A stretch of 58,554 nucleotides of DNA. It comes from Thiobacillus sp. (GTDB lineage Bacteria; Pseudomonadota; Gammaproteobacteria; Burkholderiales; Thiobacillaceae). Below the pieces are notes generated by a model. It ran no database searches and was not told the origin of the DNA. It saw only the letters and a list, made by a program, of their open reading frames with translations. The DNA lies in contig JADFDC010000011.1 in assembly GCA_018263115.1 (NCBI GenBank), positions 1-58,554 of the forward strand. The letters are read 5' to 3'. The position numbers and the translations under genes are program-made. Below, piece after piece: positions 50,614-58,488 of the stretch (position 1 is its first letter; each line of letters starts with the position of its first letter).

Positions 50614-52409
50614 CAGCGCGGTTCTCCATTGGGTAGCGCGACATCGCACTCGCTGAATATCCTAGCCGTGCAGGTGCGGCAGATTTCGCTGTCGAGTTTG
50701 GGATAGATGGCGGAAAGCGCCTGTCCCTTGCTGCCAAAAATATTCTCCTGCCCAACATGATCTACTTGTCCGCCTTCACGCAACATGGAGCAGAAACCCG
50801 GCTGCACGCCGACCAGATACAGTCCGCCGCCCAGCTTCTGTCGACGCCTGGATTCCGCAGCAAGCATTTCCGCGCCGGCCAGATCAATGAAATTCACCGC
50901 GCGGGAAAAAATCATCACATGCTTCTTGTTCGGGTCGTACTCATCGATCTGCCGCAGGGTCAGTTGCACATGCTCGACCGCGCCAAAGAAAATCGAGCCT
51001 TCCATGCGCACCATTTCCATCTGCGGGCAGCCGGGCGCCTCGGGTCCCTTGGCGATGAACTTGCGGTTGGGGTTGAACTTCTCGGCGGCAATCGGCGCCA
51101 ACTGCCGCATGCTGGGGCGCGAGGTACGGTAAAGATAAAACACCAGCGAAACGATGATGCCGAGGAAGATGCCCTTTTCCAGATCGACCAGTGTGCCAAG
51201 GAAAGTGGTGGCCAGCACGATGGTTTCCTTGCGGTGGCGCTGGATGATTTCCTCGATGTGGTGGAAATCGATCAGCCCCCATGCCACCTGGATCAGCACG
51301 CCGGCCATGGCGGCAATGGGCAGAAAGGCCACCAGCGGAGCGACAAGCAGGACGAGCATGAGCAGGAAAATGGCCGAAAATACCGCAGCCAGCGGCGTCC
51401 TGGCACCTGCAGAATAGTTCACGCCGCTGCGGTTGAACGAACCGCTGCTGGCGTAGCCCGAGAAGAAACTGCCAAACAGGTTGGAAAGCCCCTGGCCGAC
51501 GAATTCCTGGTTGCTGTCGATGGTTTGTTCCGACTTGATGGCAACCGAACGCGCGATGGCAACCGCTTCAGTCAAAGCCAGAATGGTGATGATCAGCGCG
51601 CTGAAAAAAGTCTGCTTGATGGCGGCAATCGAGAAGTCAGGCACTGAAAACGGCGGCAAGCCAGCGGGCAGCGCGCCCACCGTGCGGATGCCCGTGTTTT
51701 CCACGCCGTAGTGCTGGTTGAGAAAATAGCCAAGCACGCTGCCGATCACCATGGCGATGATCATGTAAGGCAGTTTCGGCATGAATTTCCTGGCCAGAAT
51801 CCCGCTCAACAGCGTAACCGCCGCCACCGCCATCACCCACGGTTGAATGTCGTTCAGATGCGTGAAGAGATAAGCCAGCACTTCATGAAAATGCGCGCCG
51901 CGAGGAATGTCCAGGCCGAAAAAGTTTTTTACCTGGCTGGCGGCGATCAGAATGGCCGCGCCCGCGGTAAAGCCAATGATGACGGTATGGGATATGAAGT
52001 TGACCAGCGCCCCCAGCCGGGCCAGCCCCATGGCAAGCTGGAACAGCCCGGCCAGAAAGGTCAGCGTCAGCACCAGGCTGATGAACTGCGGCGAGCCCGG
52101 TTCCGCCAGCGGACTGACGGAAGCAAACACCACGATCGAGATGGCAGTAGTTGGCCCGGAAACCAGATGCCAGCTCGAGCCGAACAGCGCGGCGACAATG
52201 GTCGGCACCATCGCGGCATACAGCCCATATTCCGGCGGCAGGCCGGCAATGATGGCAAAAGCTACTGACTGCGGCAAAACGATAACGGCGCCAGTCAGCC
52301 CCGCCAGCCCGTCCGACTTGAGCGAAGCACGATTGACCATCGGCCACCAGCGCAAGAATGGCAGGAACTTGTACAGCCAGAGCGGGCAGGCGGATGCGTC
52401 GAATCGCAT
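50613..52409 (-). CDS. SulP-family anion transporter with STAS domain
   Basis: A 598-residue inner-membrane transporter, probably for sulfate, bicarbonate or another anion. The N-terminal part has the SulP helices with GLTGAVIVLPQSVAFAIIAGLPPEYGLYAA and VSGPTTAISIVVFASVSPLA. A cytosolic STAS domain (about 455-550) has IFFGAVEHVQLTL and KHVMIFSRAVNFIDLAGAEML. After the STAS domain the chain continues for some 40 residues with CRTCTARIFSEC, a small cysteine cluster not standard for the family. A later ATG at MVNRASLKSDGL is a possible start. Operon with pduO. Confidence 0.9.
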   Translation of the reverse strand: MRFDASACPLWLYKFLPFLRWWPMVNRASLKSDGLAGLTGAVIVLPQSVAFAIIAGLPPEYGLYAAMVPTIVAALFGSSWHLVSGPTTAISIVVFASVSPLAEPGSPQFISLVLTLTFLAGLFQLAMGLARLGALVNFISHTVIIGFTAGAAILIAASQVKNFFGLDIPRGAHFHEVLAYLFTHLNDIQPWVMAVAAVTLLSGILARKFMPKLPYMIIAMVIGSVLGYFLNQHYGVENTGIRTVGALPAGLPPFSVPDFSIAAIKQTFFSALIITILALTEAVAIARSVAIKSEQTIDSNQEFVGQGLSNLFGSFFSGYASSGSFNRSGVNYSAGARTPLAAVFSAIFLLMLVLLVAPLVAFLPIAAMAGVLIQVAWGLIDFHHIEEIIQRHRKETIVLATTFLGTLVDLEKGIFLGIIVSLVFYLYRTSRPSMRQLAPIAAEKFNPNRKFIAKGPEAPGCPQMEMVRMEGSIFFGAVEHVQLTLRQIDEYDPNKKHVMIFSRAVNFIDLAGAEMLAAESRRRQKLGGGLYLVGVQPGFCSMLREGGQVDHVGQENIFGSKGQALSAIYPKLDSEICRTCTARIFSECDVALPNGEPR

Positions 52410-52570
52410 ATTTATGGCGGGGGAGCAGTATTTGCGGCAGGGCCAAAGAAATGCGCCTCAACCGGTTGCGGCAATTTGCCGCATGGGCATAAAATGCCTG
52501 TCAAACAAGGAATTCAACAAGGCATCAGACCTTGAAAATTATAACACCCACCATGATGAGAGAGAGGCAT

Positions 52571-52909
52571 ATGAAAGCAACACACTTCACCGCTGTTGTT
52601 GCGGCGCTGGCATGCGCTGCGAGTTTGTCGGTACAGGCGGCAGGCGATCCGGTAGCGGGCCGGAACAAGAACTCCATGTGCGCGGGCTGTCACGGCCTGC
52701 CGGGCTGGAGAACCGCCTATCCAGCCACCTACAAGGTACCCAAGCTCGGCGGACAGCATGCCGAATATCTCCTGGCCGCGCTCAAGCAATACAAAACCGG
52801 CGAACGCAACCATCCCAGCATGGTAGGCATCGCGACAAGCCTGTCAGATCAGGACATGGAAGACCTGGCCGCGTACTACGCCTCGTCCTACAGCGGCCCC
52901 AGCAAATAA
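52571..52909 (+). CDS. Single-heme c-type cytochrome
   Basis: A 112-residue periplasmic class I cytochrome c. After a signal peptide (VVAALACAASLSVQA) come the heme site CAGCHG, the PKLGGQHAEYLLAALKQYKTGERNHPSM segment with the axial methionine, and DLAAYYASSY. This is the fold of one half of cytochrome c4. The start at 52571 is preceded by AGAGAGG. It is followed 17 nt later by a second, similar cytochrome gene, and the pair is divergent from the SulP operon. Confidence 0.9.
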   Translation: MKATHFTAVVAALACAASLSVQAAGDPVAGRNKNSMCAGCHGLPGWRTAYPATYKVPKLGGQHAEYLLAALKQYKTGERNHPSMVGIATSLSDQDMEDLAAYYASSYSGPSK

Positions 52910-52926
52910 TCATAAGGGAGACAATC

Positions 52927-53253
52927 ATGAACAATACAAAGAGCCTGATGATGCTCGTGATGGCTGCCGTCATCACCCTGCCTGCTTATGCCGGGGGCAA
53001 TGCCGAAGCCGGCAAGGCCAAGTCCGCGCCCTGCGCTGCCTGCCACGGTGCCGATGGCAACAGCCCCACCCCAAGCTTTCCCAAGCTTTCCGGTCAGCAC
53101 GAGGATTACCTCTACCACTCGCTGAAGGATTACAAGTCCGGCAAGCGCAAAAACCCCATCATGTCCGGCCAGGTTGCCAACCTGTCCACCCAGGACATGA
53201 AAGACCTGGCGGCATTTTTCGCCAAACAGAAAGGGCTGAGCCAGAAGTATTGA
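52927..53253 (+). CDS. Single-heme c-type cytochrome, second of a tandem pair
   Basis: A 108-residue periplasmic cytochrome c with signal peptide (LMMLVMAAVITLPAYA), heme site CAACHGADG, FPKLSGQHEDYLYHSLKDYKSGKRKNPIM with the axial methionine, and DLAAFFAKQKGL. It is closely similar to the preceding cytochrome and probably arose by tandem duplication; together they correspond to the two halves of cytochrome c4. AAGGGAG precedes the ATG at 52927. A strong terminator follows. Confidence 0.92.
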   Translation: MNNTKSLMMLVMAAVITLPAYAGGNAEAGKAKSAPCAACHGADGNSPTPSFPKLSGQHEDYLYHSLKDYKSGKRKNPIMSGQVANLSTQDMKDLAAFFAKQKGLSQKY

Positions 53254-53274
53254 CTGCCTGATTTTGTTGAAATG

Positions 53275-53306
53275 AAAACGGCCGGTTCAACCCGGCCGTT
53301 TTTTTA
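53275..53306. terminator. Rho-independent terminator
   Basis: AAACGGCCGG (53276-53285) pairs with CCGGCCGTTT (53292-53301) around TTCAAC, followed by a run of T. It ends the cytochrome pair and, with A-rich left flank, can also serve the opposing thioesterase gene (stop at 53323). Confidence 0.88.
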
Positions 53307-53322
53307 TTTGAAAACTGACAAG

Positions 53323-53742
53323 TCAGGCAGGTTTCTTCGCACCCACCTTCGCGTCAAACTTTTCCTTGTTGATGACAAAGCGCTCGTGCCGCCCGCGCGA
53401 GATCACGTCCACCCCGTCGTGCGCTTCCACCGCAAACACCAGCTTTCTGCCTTCTACCGCGATGAGTTCAACCGCCGCCGTCACTTCCAGCCCCGGCGGC
53501 GTGGCGGCTTCGTGGCTTACGTCGATGTGCGTGCCGACTGTCTGTTCACTCGGCCAGTCCAGATGGGGGTTGATGGCCTTGATGCAAGCCCACTCCAGAA
53601 AGCCGACCAGAAACCCCGTGGCAAACACCTCCGGCATGGCCACGAATTCTTCCGATTCGGGATACAGCGCCGGGACGGTTTTTGAAGCGGGCACAACAAA
53701 TTTATGCTCGTACCTGATGCCGGGTTTCAGGGATTCTTTCAT
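53323..53742 (-). CDS. FlK-like hotdog-fold thioesterase
   Basis: A 139-residue hotdog thioesterase resembling fluoroacetyl-CoA thioesterase FlK. The FlK catalytic triad appears conserved as T42 (VFATGF), E50 (LEWA) and H77 (DVSHEAATPPG), and the VEGRKLVFAVEAHDGVD segment also matches. The gating phenylalanine F36 of FlK is a methionine here (VAMPEV), so specificity for fluoroacetyl-CoA is unlikely; another short acyl-CoA is more probable. The gene is monocistronic, with the cytochrome terminator at its 3' end and the repeat region upstream. Confidence 0.82.
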   Translation of the reverse strand: MKESLKPGIRYEHKFVVPASKTVPALYPESEEFVAMPEVFATGFLVGFLEWACIKAINPHLDWPSEQTVGTHIDVSHEAATPPGLEVTAAVELIAVEGRKLVFAVEAHDGVDVISRGRHERFVINKEKFDAKVGAKKPA

Positions 53743-53783
53743 TGGTTAATACAGAGAGTAATGACGTTTGAACAAAGCTTCTG

Positions 53784-53934
53784 GTGCGGGCTGATCAACT
53801 CAACTCGGTTAAGCAAGAGTTGAAAATTTAATTTCACCCAGGCCCCTTTGATTTTGAACTGGTGTGCTTGTGCGGGTTGAACGACTCAACCGGGTTAAGC
53901 AAGAGTTGGAAATTAATTTCCACCCTGGCCCCTT
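53784..53934. repeat. Two direct repeats of about 65 bp
   Basis: Copies at 53784-53848 and 53870-53934 have an 86-bp period. Both read GTGCGGG...GGTTAAGCAAGAGTTG...AATTTC...GGCCCCTT. Each has a CAACTC/GAGTTG-type inverted repeat; the second also has the 16-bp perfect palindrome TGGAAATTAATTTCCA (around 53907-53922). Repeats ending in (C)CACCCTGGCCCCTT resemble mobile intergenic elements of proteobacteria. They sit between the thioesterase gene and the 3' end of the atypical DisA_N gene. Confidence 0.75.
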
Positions 53935-53964
53935 ATTGCTCCTAAGTTTTTGATCGGCATCTGT

Positions 53965-55332
53965 TCATACACGAATAAACTCGTTTCCCTTATTGTAAAT
54001 ACTAATATCTCCGTCTGAACTAATCTTTATTGCAAGTCCATAGTTTGAAGCGCCAATGGCGGCTTTGGTTCTACTCCCTTCAGTCCCACGCAGCTTGCCC
54101 GCTTTCCTTGGCGCGAGTACGGCGCCATAAGCGAGAATGTGCCCAGAGTTATCAAGGACAACTGCGCCGTCCAGCGAGGCTAGTTCTACAGTAACGGCAC
54201 GTGGCAATGACTGAATGGTGTGGCCATTGAGAAATTCATCGAACTCCCGATCTGTAGTGCTTCTGTTATTGTCACCAATGGCATCGCCATATTTCACTAC
54301 TTTATGTAGATGATTACGATTGTGAAGAATCACAAACAATCCGCCACTTCGACGAAAAGACACGTCCAATGCAGCTCGATATATTGAGCCTACTACGCGC
54401 CCAACCAGCTTTTGTGGTACGCGTTGAGCCCGGGCTCGATCTCGGAGGAGGTTTACTAGGTGATTATGGTTCCAGTATTGCCATCGTCCATAACGATAGG
54501 TAAACCGAAGGGTTCCTTCGTCAAATACTAGGATATCGCCTTGGCGGCTGAGCGCTATACCACAACAACCCTGGCGGCTCGATCGAGCGATTGTTTCTGA
54601 CCAGTCCGGGAAGTAGTGTTTTTCTGTTAGGAAATCCTTGCCATACCTCTCAAGATCGACAAAACTTAAGACTCTCCCATCCGTTGAGACTACGTATGCC
54701 GTCCGAAATCCATCTGACAATGCCTTGTATTTCTTGGATTGAAGGAATTCTGAAGGAAATGTGGCACCAGATGGTTGTCCTGTCTTGCGAGGGTCAATGA
54801 TGCAACCGAATGTAAGCGCCTTGTTCTCGTAGCTCTGCTCAGACAAAGTGTGTAGGGCGCTGAGAATAGAGGCAACAGGAGCTTTAAAACCGTGATGTGC
54901 TTGAATGTGAGAAGCAACAACGTACTCATCAAATGAATCACTAATCGCTTGAATTGATGCATCGCTAGAATAGGATGCCCGTCCCTGTAAAACGTCGGTT
55001 GCCCGGTGCACGATTAATCGACAAATATCGTGTTCGCGCAAATCAATGATCGATTTGGCCTTTCCACCAGTGGTCGTGCCACCACGACGTTTTACGATAG
55101 CTGTAAGGGATCTTGCATTCGACTCCGATTCGGTGCCGATGGCAATTGTCATACGTACTTCAGTTCTCTTCTTAGAAGTCCACACTGATTGAGGAGCTTT
55201 CCATGCTTGCTCTTGCCAGGCTGTAATTTGAACGTGCGGTAGTAGCCGTTTAACAGCACTTGCTGCAAACTTGAGAAAGTCTTGTTCAGCTGAATTAAGT
55301 CGCTGGCGTAGCCGACTGTTAGCTCTAAGCAT
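53965..55332 (-). CDS. Protein with C-terminal DisA_N-type (diadenylate cyclase) domain
   Basis: A 455-residue protein. The C-terminal 150 residues follow the diadenylate-cyclase (DAC) pattern: helix RAALDVSFRRSGGLFVILHN (about 309-328), the DGA motif in LASLDGAVVLDNSGHILAYG (D388) and GSRTKAAIGAS (about 419-429), then ISSDGDISIY. In true DACs the second motif is G-T-R-H-R/T; here the His is Thr, so c-di-AMP synthesis is uncertain. Residues 1-300 (with SDGFRTAYVVSTDG and a W-rich YGRWQYWNHNHL) look like a separate sensor region, not recognised. GC is roughly 45 % against about 60 % around it, and repeats flank it, so it was probably acquired. No partner gene adjoins. Confidence 0.75.
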   Translation of the reverse strand: MLRANSRLRQRLNSAEQDFLKFAASAVKRLLPHVQITAWQEQAWKAPQSVWTSKKRTEVRMTIAIGTESESNARSLTAIVKRRGGTTTGGKAKSIIDLREHDICRLIVHRATDVLQGRASYSSDASIQAISDSFDEYVVASHIQAHHGFKAPVASILSALHTLSEQSYENKALTFGCIIDPRKTGQPSGATFPSEFLQSKKYKALSDGFRTAYVVSTDGRVLSFVDLERYGKDFLTEKHYFPDWSETIARSSRQGCCGIALSRQGDILVFDEGTLRFTYRYGRWQYWNHNHLVNLLRDRARAQRVPQKLVGRVVGSIYRAALDVSFRRSGGLFVILHNRNHLHKVVKYGDAIGDNNRSTTDREFDEFLNGHTIQSLPRAVTVELASLDGAVVLDNSGHILAYGAVLAPRKAGKLRGTEGSRTKAAIGASNYGLAIKISSDGDISIYNKGNEFIRV

Positions 55333-55345
55333 GGTTCTTGTTAAT

Positions 55346-55440
55346 AAATTAAATGGGTCAGTTCAGGCTCGATTTGTTTATCCATTGGCTGTTTCCGCAT
55401 GCCGAAATTAAACGAATTAAACGGGCCAGGCTCGAATAAA
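55346..55440. repeat. Short direct repeats upstream of the DisA_N gene
   Basis: Two related motifs lie at 55346-55375 (AAATTAAATGGGTCAG, TTCAGGCTCGA) and 55416-55440 (GAATTAAACGGGCCAGGCTCGA). They share the form ATTAAA(T/C)GGG(T/C)CAG and CAGGCTCGA. A third partial copy, TCAGGCTCAAG, follows at 55444-55454. With the repeats at 53784-53934 they bracket the AT-rich DisA_N gene. Confidence 0.55.
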
Positions 55441-55494
55441 AAATCAGGCTCAAGCATTGCAGCATCCAAACGGAAACGCAATACAACCAATGGC

Positions 55495-55926
55495 CTAACC
55501 CGGCAATCCCTTTTTCAGGCATTCGAAGTAAAGCCCCGCGTCGTAAGCCGTGCCCTGCCGCTGCGCCTGCCAGATCATTTCGGCCAGGCAGTCGATGGCG
55601 GCGTGTTCGGCAGCCATGCGTTCGCCCAGTTTGTTTGAAAGCTGTTCGAGAAGATCGCGGATGCCGGGCGGCTGGTCGATGGAGACTTGTTCGGCCAGCG
55701 CCAAGTGCATGCTCAGGTGCAGGAAGGGATTGGTTTCGCCGTGTTCGGGCAGGTAGTCGCGGTCCTGATAGCGGTCGGGGTTTTCCAGCACGCCGTGGTA
55801 CTCAGGATGGTCGAGGATGACGATGAGCGCGAGGGTTTCCGCGCCTTCCAGCGGCTGTTTGTTGCGGTACTTGTCCCACACGCCGAAAAAGAATTGCCGG
55901 ACCTGGTCGCGGCTGGGATTGAACAT
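55495..55926 (-). CDS. DUF1841 family protein
   Basis: A 143-residue cytosolic protein of the DUF1841 family: MFNPSRDQVRQFFFGVWDKYR at the N-terminus, ALIVILDHPEYHGVLENPD, then NPFLHLSMHLALAEQVSIDQPPGI and a helix with HAAIDCLAEMIWQAQR. The repeated histidines (DHPEYH, HLSMHLA) might bind metal, but no activity is established. The start at 55926 gives the family's standard N-terminus. It is the last gene of the leftward rsx-nth operon, 16 nt after the FIST gene. Confidence 0.85.
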   Translation of the reverse strand: MFNPSRDQVRQFFFGVWDKYRNKQPLEGAETLALIVILDHPEYHGVLENPDRYQDRDYLPEHGETNPFLHLSMHLALAEQVSIDQPPGIRDLLEQLSNKLGERMAAEHAAIDCLAEMIWQAQRQGTAYDAGLYFECLKKGLPG

Positions 55927-55942
55927 GGATGAGGAAACGATA

Positions 55943-56995
55943 TCAGGCCTGATTGAAAACCGTGAGCGCCAGGGCAAACGGGTAGGCGGCCATCTGGTCT
56001 TCGTCGGATTTGCTCAGAACGGTATCGGCCTGGATGCAGATGAAGGGCATGCCAGGATAGGTTTTGCGCAGCAGGGCAAGGTCGCGGTTTTCCTGGTCGG
56101 GCAGGGACAGTCCACGCAGGCGGGTGCAGACGCCAAGGCCGAACAGCGGATCGAAGCTGCGCTCCTGCAAATGGATGAGCTGGTGGCGCAGGTTGCGCTC
56201 GGCATGGTCGGGCTGCATTTGCGCCCAGAAAATCCAGCTGTGCGGCGGCGGCGATTCGGAAAGCGTCACGGTCTGTGTGACGGCATTGGTGCCTTGTATG
56301 GGCAGCAGACGGTAGCGGCCCTGGGGAATGGCATCTTCTGGGTTGCCGGTAACCAGCCCGGCGGCCAGCCGGTTGATGGGAATGTCGGGCAGGGCACGCC
56401 ATTCGACCGGCAGTTCACGCGCCAGCATGGGCAGCGCGCGCTGGCTGCCAAGCGCGACCAGGTCCTGGCCGTAATTTTCGCTGACTGGCAGGGGTGCGGT
56501 CAGGGCTTGCGCGCCTTGTGAAATGAAGCCGTCTGCCTGCATGCCGGGCAGGTTGATGCACACCTGCTGAGTGGGCGACAGCCGTCCGCTGCGCCAGGCC
56601 GGGAAAGCCGGACCGCCCTGCGGCGAGATCAGCGCGCCGAGGGTGCTTTCCAGTTTTTGCGGCGGCGTGTTGCCGAGCCAGTATTCGCATACCGGCCCGC
56701 TGCCGGTCTGGAAGGAGTGGTTTCCGCTAAACACCAGGGTCGCGCAGGCGGGCCGTCCCTGACTGCTGGCTTCGTCGGTCAGGAGACCGGAAACAATGCA
56801 GCCGGAGACCTGCAGGCAGCGGCTGACTCGCGTAGCGACCTGCAACACCGACAACACCTTGCTGGTGAAATGCGGCGTCAGGAAAAGCAGCACGCTGTTC
56901 GCGTGGTCGGTGCTGGACTTTTCCAGGGCGGCCTGTAGCGTCTCGGCGACCAGTTCGGGAGTTGGCAGTCCGCTGCTGAAGTGGGAAACGATCAT
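55943..56995 (-). CDS. FIST N/C domain sensory protein
   Basis: A 350-residue protein with FIST N (about 25-190) and FIST C (about 195-340) domains. Indicators are SVLLFLTPHF, VSGCIVSGLLTDEAS with the typical C-x-V-x-G turn, FISQGAQALTAPLPVSENYG and DPLFGLGVCTRLRGL. FIST domains bind small ligands, probably amino acids, and often occur in signalling proteins; no output domain is attached here. The ATG at 56995 overlaps the nth stop (ATGA), so it is translated with nth. Confidence 0.82.
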   Translation of the reverse strand: MIVSHFSSGLPTPELVAETLQAALEKSSTDHANSVLLFLTPHFTSKVLSVLQVATRVSRCLQVSGCIVSGLLTDEASSQGRPACATLVFSGNHSFQTGSGPVCEYWLGNTPPQKLESTLGALISPQGGPAFPAWRSGRLSPTQQVCINLPGMQADGFISQGAQALTAPLPVSENYGQDLVALGSQRALPMLARELPVEWRALPDIPINRLAAGLVTGNPEDAIPQGRYRLLPIQGTNAVTQTVTLSESPPPHSWIFWAQMQPDHAERNLRHQLIHLQERSFDPLFGLGVCTRLRGLSLPDQENRDLALLRKTYPGMPFICIQADTVLSKSDEDQMAAYPFALALTVFNQA

Positions 56996-57630
56996 GATGT
57001 ACGTTGGCTCATCGGGTATTCGCACAAATCCGCGATCACGCATTCATTGCATTTCGGTTTGCGCGCAATACAAGTATAGCGGCCATGCAAAATCAGCCAG
57101 TGGTGGGCATCGTGTTTGAATTCATCCGGCACGAATTTCAGCAGCTTCTTTTCCACTTCCAGCGGCGTCTTGCCGGGAGCAAGTTTCGTGCGGTTGGCCA
57201 CGCGGAAGATGTGCGTATCGACGGCGATGGTGGGCTGGCCAAATGCGGTGTTGAGAATCACGTTGGCGGTTTTGCGGCCAACACCGGGCAGGTTCTCCAG
57301 CGACTCGCGGTCGGCGGGTACTTTGCTGCCGTGTTCGTCGATAAGGATGCGACAGGTCTGGATGATGTGTTTGCCCTTGCTCTGATACAGGCCGATGGTT
57401 TTTATATAGTCGCGCAGGCCGTCTTCTCCCAGCGCGAGAATTTTTTCCGGCGTATTGGCAACGGGGAACAGACGGCGCGTGGCGAGGTTCACGCCCTTGT
57501 CGGTGGCCTGGGCAGACAGCACCACGGCTACCAGCAATTCAAACGGCGTGCGGTATTCCAGTTCGGTGGTGGGGTGGGGATCAATGGCCTGAAGGCGGCG
57601 GAAGATTTCTGCGCGCTTGCTTTGATTCAT
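56992..57630 (-). CDS. nth: Endonuclease III
   Basis: DNA glycosylase/AP lyase that removes oxidised pyrimidines. The 212 residues contain the helix-hairpin-helix LPGVGRKTANVIL with the catalytic lysine, the catalytic aspartate in IAVDTHIFRVANR, and the [4Fe-4S] cysteines in CIARKPKCNECVIADLC (C-x6-C-x2-C-x5-C). Normal length. It lies between the 51-residue basic protein and the FIST gene; the rsx-nth order is common in proteobacteria. Confidence 0.97.
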   Translation of the reverse strand: MNQSKRAEIFRRLQAIDPHPTTELEYRTPFELLVAVVLSAQATDKGVNLATRRLFPVANTPEKILALGEDGLRDYIKTIGLYQSKGKHIIQTCRILIDEHGSKVPADRESLENLPGVGRKTANVILNTAFGQPTIAVDTHIFRVANRTKLAPGKTPLEVEKKLLKFVPDEFKHDAHHWLILHGRYTCIARKPKCNECVIADLCEYPMSQRTS

Positions 57631-57640
57631 TGCGCTTGAG

Positions 57641-57796
57641 TCATTGATCAGGTTTTTTCAGTTGCTTCTTCAGCGCGAGATTGGCCTTCTGGCGCATGGT
57701 TTTCATGTCCGGCGCATGGCTGCCTGCCTTGCGCTGCTTGACCAGCACCACTAGTGGATTGCGCGGCTTGCGGGGCGCCTTGTAGCGGATTTTCAT
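57641..57796 (-). CDS. 51-residue highly basic protein
   Basis: A short open frame encodes 51 residues starting [21 protein letters not shown] and ending [11 protein letters not shown]. About one third of the residues are Lys or Arg. Its ATG overlaps the rsxE stop (ATGA), and nth begins 10 nt after its own stop, so it is well placed in the operon. The N-terminal KPRNPLV pattern recalls small basic proteins seen at this position in other betaproteobacteria. Likely nucleic-acid or ribosome binding (inference); no family is assigned. Confidence 0.65.
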   Translation of the reverse strand: MKIRYKAPRKPRNPLVVLVKQRKAGSHAPDMKTMRQKANLALKKQLKKPDQ

Positions 57797-58488
57797 GCGG
57801 CGCTTGTCTGGGCGGCGGCCTGCCTGGCCTGAAGGTGGGCACGGCGTTTCGCGCGCATGTCCAGCCAGTTGCGCCCGGCGATCAGCAGGCCCAGGCCGAT
57901 AAAGGCGCCGGGCGGCAGAATGGCCAGCAGGAAGCCCTTGTAGTCGGGCAGTACCGTGATGATCCAGCCTTTTGCCGCCGGGCCGAGAGCAAGATCTATC
58001 CCTGATAGCAGCGTGCCCTGGCCGGCGATTTCGCGAATGCCGCCCAGCACGACCAGCACCAGGGTCAGCCCCAGCCCCATGAGCACGCCATCAATGGCGC
58101 TGTGCAGAGGATGGTTCTTGGAAGCGTAGGCATCGGCGCGGGCCAGCACGATGCAGTTGGTGGTAATGAGCGGAATGAAAATGCCCAGTACCAGATACAG
58201 TGGATGGGCAAAGGCATTGAATACAAGGTCGATGATCGTGACCAATGCGGCAATGATGAGAATGAAGACGGGGATGCGGATTTCATGCGGCACGAAGTTG
58301 CGCGCGCTGGAAACGGCGAAGCTGGACATCATCATGACAAACACGGTTGCCAGGCCCAGCGACAGGGCGTTGACCACATTGTTGCTGATGGCGAGCAGGG
58401 GACATAAGCCCAATAGCTGGACCACGCCGGGGTTCTGTTTCCACAGGCCGTTTTCCGCGAGTTGTGCAAAAGTCTCTTTGGTAATCAT
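57793..58488 (-). CDS. rsxE: Electron transport complex subunit RsxE
   Basis: Membrane subunit of the Rsx/Rnf complex, which couples ferredoxin/NAD electron transfer to ion gradients and, in E. coli, keeps SoxR reduced. The 231 residues have six or so membrane helices. Diagnostic segments are [19 protein letters not shown], the Cys-containing [19 protein letters not shown] and [21 protein letters not shown]. The start overlaps the rsxG stop (ATGA). The C-terminus is Ala/Gln-rich. Confidence 0.95.
   Translation of the reverse strand: MITKETFAQLAENGLWKQNPGVVQLLGLCPLLAISNNVVNALSLGLATVFVMMMSSFAVSSARNFVPHEIRIPVFILIIAALVTIIDLVFNAFAHPLYLVLGIFIPLITTNCIVLARADAYASKNHPLHSAIDGVLMGLGLTLVLVVLGGIREIAGQGTLLSGIDLALGPAAKGWIITVLPDYKGFLLAILPPGAFIGLGLLIAGRNWLDMRAKRRAHLQARQAAAQTSAA

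Noticed and set aside
50757-51647. Plus-strand open frame of 296 codons
   Set aside because: Antisense to the SulP gene; no recognisable domain and biased composition.
51907-52926. Long plus-strand open frame running into the second cytochrome c
   Set aside because: It is antisense to the SulP gene and out of frame with the first cytochrome; only the part from the ATG at 52927, which has a signal peptide and ribosome site, is real.
53784-53934. Possible CRISPR array
   Set aside because: Only two imperfect 65-bp copies with one 21-bp gap; no further repeats or cas genes.
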